The translations under genes and the position numbers were made by a program. This document shows positions 22,557-34,059 of a stretch of DNA of 64,000 nucleotides, piece by piece (the first letter of the stretch is position 1; every line of letters starts with the position of its first letter). The stretch covers positions 6,680,511-6,744,510 of the forward strand of contig JAJEKV010000040.1 in assembly GCA_021234155.1 (NCBI GenBank), read 5' to 3'. The notes beneath the pieces are model-generated. The model worked only from the letters and a program-made list of their open reading frames with translations. It was not told the DNA's origin and did no database searches. Source of the DNA: Isoetes taiwanensis (Eukaryota; Streptophyta; Lycopodiopsida; Isoetales; Isoetaceae).

Positions 22557-24152
22557 ACTTGCCCCGTTGATCTTTGATTCTTATTGCCGGAGTGGATTTT
22601 ACTACCACGAGATGGATTTTTTGCTCACACTTACAAAGGTATTTGTTTTTTAATGTTTCTTCAGTTAGCATAATGTTTTCTTTTACAAGGTATTGGTTTC
22701 TGATTCTACAATGTAGTGCTGCAAAATCCCCTTTGTTTCCTTCCTAATATTTCTTTAGATTCAAGTTTAGGCCCTCTGTTTCCTTCCAACTCTTGGATAT
22801 TCCCCGGCTGCCGGATTGTTCATAGCAGCCAGCCTTTAGCTTCAATCAACAAATGGATTCTTATGCACACAACAAAGCGGATTATTCCACGCTTTTCCAT
22901 GTCCACGAAATCAGTCAAAACAAAGGCCACAAGAATGCATTTATATTGTAGGTTTGGAACTTTAATCGAACCATAAGGTGAATCATGCATTACCTTTAAG
23001 CTAGAGATGGAGCATCCAAAATCATATGGATTGATAAACAATGGTGTCATTGTGAAAGAGAAATAGTTGTAAGGGAAGTAACAATATGTAGCATAAATAA
23101 TGGGGGTTTTCTTTGTGTTGCAAACTTTATGACTTTCTTTAATAATGGGATCAATCTGCTCTATCTTTATGGTAACTTTTACTTATGTTCTATTTGTTTT
23201 ATTGTGATCAAATTCAAAAAAAGCTACAGGTGATGAAAGCCTCAAATGAATTCTAGTTTTTTCCCGGTTTGAATTCTAAAATTTTTATCACACCGGGGAG
23301 AGGGGGGTGATGTCCCTAAGACCTCGAGAAGGGCCAAAAAAATTTTTTTGGCAACACAAACCATTAACATCCAACATATAAAAATTAAATCCCCCAACAC
23401 ATAACAACCAACACATAACAACCATTGACATTAACAACCAACATATAACTACCATTGACATTAATTAACACAACCATTGGGTCCAACACATTTAAATTAA
23501 AATCCCCCTTAAACCCCCTTTGGTTTGGGTGCATATTCACACGGGGATAATAGGCCAATGCATAGCCTGTTTTGAAACAACAGTTTTGGTCTCAGCTCAT
23601 AATAAAAGGCCAATGCATAGCCTGGTTTTGGTCTATTATAGGGTTATTTTTCTCCGCATTTACGCATGTTTACTATCTTAAGTGCTATAATAAAATGCTC
23701 ATGATTTAATATGTCTATTAACAGTACATGTCAATGTTGTTAACAATGAATGATCTTTAAAATCAAATCAATTTACATTAAGATTTTATGTTAGTTTCAT
23801 CATTCTGAAATGGTGGAGAAAAGTAATTAATGTTTCATCATTCTCAAATAATAAAGAAGAATGAAACAATTATGTGAAAATGAACATGTCCATTGTCTGG
23901 CATATAGTGATTTGAAGTTTATTTGTATTGTTCATGATACAATGGTTTAAAACAAATATGATAATAGTCGATCGTTTACAAGTTTACAACCACCTTATAG
24001 CCCAACAATGCTAAGCTGTGTCATTTTGCAATGTATCGCAATGTATCGTACAAGTTTACAATCGCCTCCTTATAGCCCAACAATGCTCAGCTGTGTCATT
24101 TTGCAATGTAGCCTTATCATTTATAGGTCCCCAACATTACAACTTCCAACAT
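22557..24152. other. Helitron interior, right: short duplications
   Basis: No recognised gene. There is a short array of caacacataacaac words at about 23390-23470. A 60-75-bp duplicated unit starts tacaagtttacaa and ends cattttgcaatgta (about 23974-24110). The duplication lies just ahead of the 3' terminal hairpin. Confidence 0.5.
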
Positions 24153-24182
24153 GTGCCCAGCAACGCTGGGCACCTTAACTAG
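24153..24182 (+). other. Helitron 3' end: hairpin plus CTAG
   Basis: Arms gtgcccagc (24153-24161) and gctgggcac (24165-24173) pair perfectly around an aac loop. Five bases (cttaa) and then CTAG (24179-24182) follow, with T as the next host base. This is the canonical plant Helitron terminus, which acts as the stop signal for rolling-circle transposition. Confidence 0.93.
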
Positions 24183-26073
24183 TTTATCATTGGAGTGATT
24201 CAGCTGGATGGAACTTTGCCAATTCTATGAATGAGCCTATGAAGTTAGATCTGCAATTGACACTAAAAAATGCCAATTTCATATCTTTATCTATGGATGA
24301 AGTGAGTGCAATCAACAAACACTTCTTGGGTTGCAATGCATCTGTATGTTGTTGCAAATTTTGAACGAAAATCCTTCTTTTTAGGAATCCAGAAGCTTAG
24401 TTTAAGTGATACTGTAAGACATCATTTGATTTGGTTGTTGTTAGTCTGTCTAACATTGGTGGATTAAGTAAATTGGAATGTGCCAAAAAATTAGTGTGTT
24501 TTGGTGCTGATGGTGCTTCCGTGATGCAAGGGAGTAGAACAGGATTGGGTGTAAGGCTGCAGACTAATCTTGCGCCTTACATGAGTATCATACATTGCAT
24601 GAGTCATCGAACAAATTTGGCTTACAAGACAATTTCAGATTCTCCCTATGTTGCTAAGGTGGAGTTGATTGTTCGCACATCGTATAAGTTCTTTTCTAAG
24701 AGTTCTCAAAGGTGTGCTGCATTTCGGGCTTTTGCTGAAGAGTGACAGATGATAAGAAGCTTTTGAAGGATGTTAGTACACGTTGGATATCTTTAAATGG
24801 GCCTGCCAAACGCCTATGTGAAGAGTTTGTGTCGTTGGTTGGTTTAGTAGATGAATTGAGTTTTGACAAAGATACTAATACTTCAGATAAAGCAAGCGAG
24901 CTCTTAACAATGTTGACAGACTTCGAGACTATTCTTACATTGTTTGCAATGCAGCCCCTTCTATCAAAGTTGAATTACTTGATTAAAATCTCACAAGACA
25001 GGAATATCTTTATACCTGAGTATACATTGGCTCGAAAAATGTTGCAAACAGATCTTGAGAATTTGTATGCTGATAACATAAAGACAGGTCAGTCTTGTTT
25101 CCAGTCTAAAAAAGACATATTTCATTTATGGAATAAAATGGCGGCTATTGGGATGCCATCAAGCTTTTTATGATATGACCCTAGTGGTATCCTTTGCATT
25201 TATGTGAAAGGTAAATTTATTCGAATGTATGTTAAATAAAATAGTGGGAGAGGTGGTCATTACCGAAAATGTGATTTCAAAAATTCAGATGTAAAGGTAT
25301 TCATGGATAAAGTTCAGGTTCACATGAGACAAGTGAGTTTTCTTTCATATTTTTGCAGTGTATAGGTATTTGATAAAACATATTTCTAATGTTTATGGAT
25401 GTGTGCAGGTGGCAAGAAATTTAAGTTATGAATTACGTAGCAGGTTTCCGCATGTGGACATCCTAGAAGCAATTGGTATTGTTTTCCCTCAATTCTGGAA
25501 TAAATTCTAGAATAATATACAAGGCAATTCTGTGGTGTCTAAGAATTTTGTGGAGAAGTCAGCAGTTATTCAGAGGCATTTTTGTTTGCCTAAGACAATT
25601 GGATCTGAGACAATTGATGGTATCTTAGATTGGGAAGAGCTTAAGCTGCAGTCAAAACTTTTTGGTGAAACAATGTATAAACAGTTTCAAGAGCTTGAGG
25701 ATCCTCTAGAAGTTGGAGCTCCAACTCGTCCGTATTGCAGGTCTCTCTTTCAGAATATTTTAAATTAGCAGAATTATGCCGTAGCATGATACTTGGTAGC
25801 GTGGAGGACAAGAGCTGTTTTAGTACCATAACTTTCTTAAAAAATAAGCTAAGGAATAGATTAGATGGTAGCTTAGATGCAGCTTTGAGAATCTACAGTT
25901 CAGATTATGATTTAGATAGTTTTCCATATGAGAAGGCTTATGAGCTATGGAAGGATGATTGCAAACGGCGTGGTGTTTCAAAAACACATGCTGAAGTGGA
26001 AAGCTCCAAGGCAACATCAATGAATGTGGATAATAATCTGCAGCATGACAACAATTTGTATGAACTCAATTAA
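24183..26073 (+). pseudogene. hAT transposase, central and C-terminal parts
   Basis: Continues the frame broken at 15480: HWSDSAGWNFANSMNE, then NANFISLSMDE. A frameshift near 24325 moves the homology (SWVAMHLYVVANFERK) to another frame. From 24431: LVCFGADGASVMQGSRTG with the catalytic-region D, and HCMSHRTNLAYKT. A TGA breaks it at about 24743, then DVSTRWISLNGPAKRL. A 76-bp intron is plausible at 25333-25408 (gtgagt...tgtgcag; VHMRQ|VARNLSYELRSRF in phase). The C-terminal dimerisation region (STITFLKNKLRNRLDGSLD, then YEKAYELWKDD) ends at TAA 26071. With the Helitron removed, the two parts give about 850 codons, normal for the family. Several lesions make it inactive as read. Confidence 0.88.
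25333..25408 (+). other. Short intron in the hAT gene
   Basis: Begins gtgagt and ends gtgcag. Removing it joins CAA|GTG in phase and gives a continuous protein match. A second internal cag at 25357 is an alternative acceptor but would not keep the frame so well. Confidence 0.6.
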
Positions 26074-26240
26074 AGGTATGCATAACTAATATGTCACTGC
26101 TGATGGGCCTTGTTTATAGTTGTTTGATATTTCTGTTCCTTTCTGCAGACCACCATAGCATTGAATTTAAAACATCACTCACGGTTATCTTGATTTGTTT
26201 GCAAGTGTTTTGCACAGGGTTAGGCATCTTATGTTAATTT
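26060..26240. repeat. Direct repeat, copy 1, at the 3' end of the hAT gene
   Basis: About 170 bp from atgaactcaattaaaggtat to ggttaggcat recur at 26808-26975 with only a few differences. Copy 1 includes the last codons and stop of the hAT frame, so copy 2 is a duplicated hAT 3' end. Confidence 0.9.
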
Positions 26241-26807
26241 GCGTGCTCTGCCATGTCAACACAGTGCTTAGTCATCAACCCACATGGAACAGAGGTATTC
26301 AACATATAATAACCCATCTGGGACTTAACAAGAAGTTTCCAAGTCTCATAGAAGTATAAAGAAGGTTCAAATAGTTTATCTGCCATAATGATATGTGCCT
26401 CGTCTGGACGCCCCTTATCTAAGGGCGCATTATCCACCTCCAAAGCTGCAGCAATGTGACTTAGCAATTGCTATGCTAGCAATGCAGCTCAATCCTAGTC
26501 CACATAATGGAGCAGCCAAAGATTATTCGAATTAGAGGCAAAACGCCTGTAGATAAGATGATGCAAAATTTGCTTTCCAAAAAGGGACCAATAAAGATAA
26601 GGAAGTCAAACCTCTTGACTGTCATATCCAGACAGAAAAGGTAAGTCATGGACTCATGTATCTCTTTTTGCGAACAAAAACTGAGATGGCTGGGGGATAG
26701 AATGAGTACAGAATTCAAAAGTTCTTTACCTCCACTCTAATAACTCCTAGTCCTTTTTGCAAATAGCTCCTAGTCCTTTTTGCATAGGCACCCAGAGTCA
26801 ATTATGC
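26241..26807. other. Spacer between direct repeats; minus-strand coding-like piece
   Basis: On the minus strand, 26234-26467 is open and reads HIAAALEVDNAPLDKGRPDE, then LFEPSLYFYETWKLLVKS. Composition is protein-like, but I recognise no family. It may be a fragment of another gene inserted between the two copies of the hAT 3' end. Confidence 0.35.
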
Positions 26808-26975
26808 ATGAACTCAATTAAAGGTATGCATAACTAATCTGTCACTGCTGATGGCCTTGTTTATAGTTGTTTGATATTTCTGTTCCTTTCTGCAGACCAC
26901 CATAGCATTGAATTTAAAACATCACTCACGGTTATTTGTTTGCAAGTGTTTTGCACAGGGTTAGGCATGTTAATT
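26808..26975. repeat. Direct repeat, copy 2
   Basis: Partner of 26060-26240 in the same orientation, lacking a short cttgat segment. High identity suggests a recent local duplication. Confidence 0.9.
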
Positions 26976-29900
26976 TAACATGTTAACAAACTGCAGGAGG
27001 AGCTCAGAAATATATGTAACATATTCTCTTGTGGGCATGTTGATTTCAGAAAAGGAGTCGGATGGTTTTGCAGTGTCGTATTGCTCTGATCCGGTGGATA
27101 AGTTTTAAATATGAAAGAATATAAGTTATTTGGCATCTATGGCCAAAGTTTTGCAAGCTTATGGCCAAAGTTTTGCCAACTCATGCAAGCTCTGTAGCAA
27201 GTAGTTATTGTCAACAAGAGTAATACTTCTACAGAATTCTCTACTGTACTTTGCTTCCAGAATATAGACATGTCTGGTTTCTTACAATGATCTCCTACAA
27301 GCAGTAGGTTACCTACAATGCTTGCATTTGATGCCTGGTTTCTTACAATTTCTTACAGTAGGTTTCTTACATTTTTGCATTTGTTTCTACATTGGTTTCA
27401 TCTGCTTGTTGATAATTTAAGGTTATATTTTGTAACAGGTCGTAGATCTTGTTGAAGTTAGAAGAATTGCTTGTGAAAAAGCACCATAACCTGTAAATGG
27501 ATTTTTCCCTGAATGGAAGAAAACCTTTGATGAAAGTCATCGTTCATGAAGTGCATGGTCTGAGCTATAGAAAATACATATAAATATAATGATATGAAGA
27601 TCGGATAGGTGAACAGTGACACCGGACAGGTGCTTTTGTAGACACAGATCTAGGAGTCGGCAGAAGGCATGAACAACAGAAATGATTGGATTGCTGCATT
27701 GCCGTGACCCTAAACTGCATATATGATCAAATCCGGCTTGTTTGGAGATGTACAGACGGAGAAATTTGATACATAAGTTCGTGACATTTTCTATTGAACA
27801 AAAAATTCAGAGATAAACTCGAATTTAGGGATAAGGTTCCACCATATGTTTTTTGATTGCCAAGGATATTTTAATTACCAAGGATAAGGCCATGCTATTC
27901 TAAATGCCAAGGTCTAATGCCATGCTGGTGAATTACCCATGTTTTTCCTTTTTTCTTTTTTTTGTTCTTGAACAACTCATATATCCAATTTAGATTATAT
28001 GAAGGGTCAATGAACAGTGTTTGGCCAGTGCAGCTAAATACTGTTTACTGTACACAATTGATCAAATTTTTGTGTCCAGTGGTGACGTACAAGCAAGTGT
28101 TTTGTGTTGTGGGTGCCGAGTAGTGATCGTAAGTATTGAGATTGCATAGACCCTTTTCTTCATTATGTTATTGTCTAAAGTTGCGTAGATTTTATAGAAC
28201 TATTAGGGATGTTTTGGAAAGTTTTGGAAAATTGGTATTTACACAAAAAAAAAAAAAAAGACAAATTGGTAACAAATAAGTCCAAACTTTTAACAAATAA
28301 GAAACATTTGAATTAGGGCAATTGGTAAAGTGCTAGCATATGTTTCAAATGCAATACTGAAAATACCTCATAAAAATTGAAGCACATAACACAATAAATT
28401 ATTAGAAATGTGGCCTAGCCCATTGCCATCTTCTCGTGATTATTGAACTAGAATAGCTGCCATGAAGGTGTAACAAGTAGTTAACTAGTGAAACTGATAA
28501 ATCTGGTTACTTTAGCTACGAACAAAGGGAAATTTGCCAACAAAAGAATTTCCAAAGCATTTCAACTTTGCATTTTAGCCAAGTTGAAATATATAAAAAG
28601 GTCCTTATTTTACCAAATCTCACCAAAACAAAAGAGCATGAAGCCTTATTTTTCACAGGTTTTAGCCAACATTTATATGCCCTTAAAATATCTAGGCCCT
28701 TAAAATTTACCATGCCAAAAATGTGGCAAAGAAGTGAAGTCTATTGCAAATCCTCCCAAAAAAAAAAAAAAAAAAAAAGAAGGTTTCAACTTATGTAGCC
28801 TTGTATATTAAGACAAAAATTCATTAGAGTGCGTTAAGACAAAAAAATTGTTAGACGTGCGTGATGTCTATTTTGTTTGGAAAAATAGTGTGCCTGTGAC
28901 GACATAGGTACAAAGTTTTTTTAGAAAAAGTTTGAGGCTATGACGCCGAGACTAATTTCCATTCTAAGGATTAGATAGGGGATCTGCATGGTTTCCATAG
29001 GGATTTGTAGTAGGGGATCTGCAAAGGAACTTTCCAGAGACTCCTAGGTGCCGCAACGGAAACGCCGTATCCTCTACGATTTTTCTTTCTTCTAGGATCG
29101 TTCAATTTAATGCTTGATATCCAGACCCTCCAATTTAGGGCACGATGCACAATTGACACATCCTATAATATTATTTTATGAGATATTTGTACATAATCAA
29201 CCACTTACCATTAGATCACTTATGCACTTTCATTGCCGCATGCAAGATCATTTTATCGCTGAAGTCTAATTTTCCTTTTGTTTAAGAAAACTATGATCAC
29301 CAATTATATCAACATTGATTATTCCATCCCTAACAAAATGGAAATAGGGTTGTATTTTGTCCCTGGCATGCTATCTCGTTGCGCCACGTGGCTCTCTCTA
29401 CGTTGCAGAATGGAAGTCGGGAGGGGCATTCCGCCCAGCCGCTAGCAATTTCTTCTTAGCAATGAGTTTTGCAGGTTAGGAGCCAGTCATGTTAGGGTTA
29501 GGTTATATTCAACCGTTGCAGTGCAGCTCAAATACTCTTTGTCGGATTGACAGCAAGACTGAAGCAGGACTTTGTGGAGGAGGACTTCAGATCTGTAGCA
29601 GATCATGACCGAATCTGAAGCCATCCGCCAATTTGAAGCAGTAATAGTGCATATCTCGGATGAATCTGAAGGTTTTCCACCGATTTACAACAGTACCAAT
29701 GCATAAAATGCCTCTGATCTTTGCAAAGAATCGCTCTTCAAACTCGCCTTAGATTTGTTTAATAAAAATAACTCCCCTATTTCCATTTTGTAGCGGAAGA
29801 AGCAAAGGGCTTCCCCTTCAGAAAATTGGCGTGGGGGGCCCCGCCAATTTTTGAAGGGGAGCCCCTGCTACCCTTCTCCTATACATCCAATTGTTATCCC

Positions 29901-30229
29901 AATTCTTCTTAAATAATTTATTTTACTATTATATCCCAAGTTCTTTAATCACTTGCTTCTTGAGGTCATAAGCCAAAAACATCACCACCATCTCATTCTC
30001 CTCGAAGGGTGTCAAATCCCAGCAGATTTGCATTAACCCATGAGATCAAAAATATATGAATGGCTCCCTCCATCAATGATAGCAGTTTGCTCCAGTTTCT
30101 ATGTCCCCAAAAATTCCATGGACGTACGAAGGAACTCTGTTGCTGCATATATTTTAGGCGAAGGGCTTTGAAAGCTCAGAAACGTACCCAACACTCCTAC
30201 GAGGCCTATTCTCAGAAAGGCAGGTAGTG
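26976..30229. other. No gene recognised
   Basis: AT-rich sequence with poly(A) runs at 28242-28259 and 28759-28778 and tttcttaca words at 27280-27380. The only structured item is the inverted repeat at 29807-29864. Short open frames show no recognisable protein. Confidence 0.5.
29807..29864. repeat. Near-perfect inverted repeat with G/C-rich loop
   Basis: The left arm 29807-29831 (starting gggcttccccttc) pairs with the right arm 29842-29864 (ending gaaggggagccc) over about 23 bp with two small mismatches or bulges. The loop contains ggggcccc, itself a palindrome. It could be a miniature foldback element or give a small-RNA-like hairpin. No flanking duplication was identified. Confidence 0.75.
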
Positions 30230-30559
30230 AATACCACAGATCCCTCATACCTCATAACGCAAGTGCCGCTCGATCGTCACATTCGATCCGGGTAACCACT
30301 TGCGGGGCCACCATTGATCTGCGCCCATTTGAAGGAGACAAAGGCGCCAAGGTAACTCTTGCCGCCGTGCATCGTGGGGAGATATTCTGGCCCCGCCGAC
30401 ACTCATCTCCTCTAACCTTTTGGCGCGGAGTGCTTCGGCCAGCCCGACCTCTTACGTGGGACATCACACCGCCGGTGGGAACAATACTGCAGCGCCTCTA
30501 TGACCCACCAGGGGCGACGCCCATATCCCCACAAGGATGGCCCCCATTGGTTCTCGGAG

Positions 30560-32280
30560 GAGGATGTTGTGGAGGGCCTGCAGCGAACGGCCGGGCTAAT
30601 GGGAAGGCGGTGACCTCCGATGGTATGCGTGCCGAGTTACTCAAATGGGCGGGGCAGCCGGGTGCCGATCCTCACTACCCTCGCCAATAGAGCATTGCAT
30701 GAAGGTTTCCCAGACAATGGACCACAAGGTGGTTGTCCCCATTCACAAGGCCGGGCGACCCAATGTCCGGCCAATTACCGCATCGATCATGGTCGGCCGG
30801 TAGATTTGCCAAACTGTTGGCGGGCATTCTCGGCGGCAAAATTGACCCATCGGGCAGAGGCGGCCGATGTGTGAGCCCCACACAAGCGTGCTTTAGACCC
30901 CGCACTCAACGATTGATCATATCTTTACACCGCAGTAATCGATTGAAGACGAGGAACCATCGGGGAGGACTTGTATTGTCGCTTGTCGACTTCGCGAAGG
31001 CTTTTGATAACGTCCCTCCCGTGAAAAAGTTATGGGCTAGATCGCCAATCGGGCTGCCACTACGCGTAACGCCATATCTGGCTGTGTATGAGAGTTGTTT
31101 TGGCAGGATGCTCTGACGCCAAGCATTCACCAAAGTAGTATCGGGTTCTGGCTGCCCCCTCTCACCAACACTTTTGGCCTCTACATTGATCATTTAGAGC
31201 CCCGGCTTACATCGAAAGCATGGGGATGGCATACTGCTTTTGCACTGTGGTCATCCCCACACCATCTATGCGACGATGTTGTTGACCTTCCGCCCACACC
31301 CGGAAGCTATGGAGCCTCATCTAGATGCCCGACACATTCCGGCCGTGGCTACATGACATGCGCTAATCTGCCAAGACCCTGGTGGTTCTCATATCCTCTT
31401 CACGCCACCCCCACGCCCCCGACTCACATATCGGGGACAACTCGCGGGAGGTCACTGCCCACCTACAAGGTACCTAGGGGTGAGTTCCCTCCTCGGCCTC
31501 ATGGGAGGCGCCCATCCGCTTAGGGTCACGCCAGCCGAAAGCTTTTATGCCATGCAGAACAACAAATACCACGCCAGCTCTATGATTGGGGCCATCAAAT
31601 ACATCCTGCTGCATTGGGTCGAGCCCTCGCCCTTCAGACGGGTCGATATTTGGGGCCCGGCCATCTCTTTGGCGACTGAATGACTTGGAGCAGGTGCGTA
31701 GGGCATTTCCGCACGGCACTTGGGGTAAAACCTTCACCCTATCTCATCGATTCTTACGCTTCAGCAGGAAACTGATTTTGCCGATGTCGGCTGATCCCGC
31801 TATAGCAGTGGCAATGGGTCATCAAAAAGAGGATCGGTTCACATAGCAGAGCACATCAACCCCGCGGTTACGTTGTTTCCTTTGGCAAGCTCGATCCCTA
31901 AGAGCTCAAAATGCGCTCCATTACAAGGAGCACAAACCCCGTGTTAGTCTGGGCCGAAGATTCATTGCCCCCGCATTCGCGCCAGATTCATCGGGCCTGC
32001 CCACCATCTTCGCGATCGGTGATTCGCGTGGATTGGGGAGCCCCGCCCAGATGCTCACGCTGTCCGCAAAACCGCGCCATTGAGATGAGTCTCACACTTT
32101 CCGTGAGTTGCTCTGAAGATCTCGCATTTCGCATCCGTGCCGATTCTCTTAGTACCACGGACTTGCCCTACATTTGCCGATGAACACAATCGGTCAAGAC
32201 GCGCTATGGGGTCGCATATCCGAGGTAATGATCTCAAGGGAAGTTTACCCTTGCCCCGCTTGCCTCTCTCACGATCGCAC
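30560..32280 (+). pseudogene. LINE ORF2 (reverse transcriptase), broken
   Basis: Order of matches: SDGMRAELLKWAGQPGADP (30620), FAKLLAGILGGKI (30805-30845), LVDFAKAFDNVP (30982-31017) with the first catalytic D at 30988, and LFGLYIDHLE-like text near 31160. LCDDVVDL (31266-31289) stands for the YADD catalytic box with C in place of Y/A. CSRCPQNRAIE near 32058 fits the C-terminal cysteine motif. The endonuclease domain was not recognised. At least four frame changes occur between these motifs. Confidence 0.82.
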
Positions 32281-32486
32281 TACCAAAAGCAAGGGGTAAT
32301 GAGTGTATATATTTGTGTGTTTTTGCATTTTATATATTAGAACGGCTTTGTCGGCCGCCGGCGATTACCACGCTTTTTCTCTAAAACCCTTCGGGGCGGG
32401 GGTTTTTTAATCCGGGTAGTAATCCGCTTGCTGCGCTTTTGTATTGGGTCCCATAGACCGATTGGTCTCCGTGGACGATAAAAATA

Positions 32487-32503
32487 CCTTCCTTCCTTCC
32501 TTC
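32487..32503. repeat. (CCTT)n tail of the LINE
   Basis: Four ccttcc-type units end the element. Short 3' microsatellites instead of poly(A) are known for some LINE groups. The tail marks the 3' boundary. Confidence 0.8.
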
Positions 32504-33840
32504 TAACCACTGCCTGCTGGTTTATATCATTTCTGCATGTAAATCATAAAAATCATTGTTAAAACAGGCAAACAGAGGAATTAGATGTGTTTTCCCCCTT
32601 TACACAGCATGCAAGCATAGCGTGACCATCGCATGTCTTTTCCCAGTGTCATAGCCATGCTCTGCTACTATTACCAGCTTGCCATAGGAACCAGAAATGC
32701 CCACCTTGCTTGATGAATATTCTTACCTTGACGGATCATCCATTTTCTTCCAGCAGGCTTAACTAGCAAAATGAAGCAAAAAACTATGGCGGTGTCGGTG
32801 GATGCCAAAGCAGAGGAAAGTGCATGAAAACCTTGCTTGGGCTAAAAGCAGAAAGCAAAAAACATGGTGCCGGAAAATTCTTCTCAGCTCCTTGCTGCAA
32901 AATGGCCTTAGTTTGAGAAGTCTGGCGATGATGGGCACCGATCAAGGCCCGCATAAATTCGATGGCGAAAAATAGCTAGACCTTTGAGACATCAAAAAAA
33001 TAACTGCAACTCGAAGTTCCGATGGTGGGGTAGAAGCATGAAAGGGTGATTGAATTTTTTTGTATATTGATGTAAAAATTTGAACTGGGTTAAAGTGTTT
33101 GTAATGTACATTTTGAATTTTACATGGAGTTGCCTATCATTAATAAAGGCGTTGGACGCACAATATTCTCCATAATTATACCAAATCCTCCCCAAATCTT
33201 GTACCAGCTTCTATCAATAAAAAATCTAAATATCTTGCCTCAAGGAAAAAAAAAAACTTTGGCGACATTTTGAACTTTACTCAATCGATCAAACATGGCT
33301 CCGCATTCTACCTCAACGAAAACTTGGCCCGAATCGATTATAGTCAGCTCTTAAATCAATGCATTTCAAGAAACAAATGTATCTTGAACAAATTGAAATC
33401 CCTTTCCTTCAAGCAAAGAATACAAATCCTTCAAGCAAGAGTACAAATCGGTTAATAATCCGATTTCTTGTGCGAGATGTTGTATCCCCTTTCGCGCAAT
33501 GGATCGATGTCTTAAAGCACCAGCTTGAAGAAGAAACTATGGAAGAAGGATTGGACTCTCATGCAAGCACTTCGAGGTCGTCAAGATCGGGTTCGATTTC
33601 AATCCTCCCCGCTTGATGAAGTTTCGGAAATCACCGCTACAAGGTGCAAAGAAAATCGAAACAGAGGGTTTGTAGGGTGGATACGTGACAAAGCCAATTA
33701 GAAGAAAGGTGAATGCTTCCGAAATCTCATAATGAATGAGGTATCTAATTTGACTCCAAAACAGCAAAAGTATATTTGCAAGAAGATTATTGCAGACAAA
33801 AGATTGCAATTCCTATTTGAGCCAAGCCATTGGAAGGCCT
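32504..33840. other. No gene recognised
   Basis: Short open frames at 33270-33455 and 33359-33616 look partly protein-like (LNENLARIDYSQLLNQCIS), but no family is recognised. They could be 5' exons of the broken gene that follows. That is inference only. Confidence 0.4.
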
Positions 33841-34059
33841 CAAGAGGCTATCGTGGAAAAACAGATCCGTAAAGAATTTAAAGGATGGCCTCCAAGACGC
33901 CAAAAATGCAAATAGCAATGACAGACTTTGCCGCAAAGCATTACGTACTATCTATGGTGGTTGGAGAGGAAGGAGAATTACGTAAGACTTCACTAGCGCA
34001 ACTAAGTTGCTGAAAATACATCCTAGAAATATGAAACTAGCAAAGGAGAGAAGGAAAAG

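Larger units (their letters stand above)
15481..24182 (+). mobile_element. Helitron, 8.7 kb, non-autonomous, inside a hAT gene
   Basis: It begins TCCTTTATTATAAAG and ends CTAG, inserted between A (15480) and T (24183). Five bases before the CTAG is a perfect 9-bp stem hairpin. These are the hallmarks of plant Helitrons: 5' TC, 3' CTRR, a hairpin upstream of the 3' end, an AT target and no target duplication. Deleting 15481-24182 joins the hAT frame as ...VLNCPIYHWSDSAGW with no extra or missing base, which is independent proof of the borders. I found no Rep/helicase protein, so it would need a helper. The cargo includes exon-like segments at 16.4-16.9 kb, a 1.8-kb purine tract and a TG-rich microsatellite. 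Confidence 0.9.
30230..32503 (+). mobile_element. Degraded LINE (non-LTR retrotransposon)
   Basis: Reverse transcriptase homology runs from about 30560 to 31300. A C-terminal region with a cysteine-rich motif follows near 32050-32200, then a 3' tail ending in (cctt)n at 32487-32503. GC content is well above the surroundings. The 5' end cannot be fixed and 30230 marks only the start of GC-rich sequence. No target duplication was found. The coding part changes frame repeatedly, so it is dead as read. Confidence 0.8.

Noticed and set aside
22259-22671. Cys/Met/His/Val-rich frames on both strands
   Set aside because: They arise from the tgcatg and gtgcaa microsatellite.
15479-24188. Four-base TATC on both sides of the insert as a target duplication
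   Set aside because: Explained better by chance. The Helitron model (A|TC...CTAG|T, no duplication) restores the hAT frame exactly.
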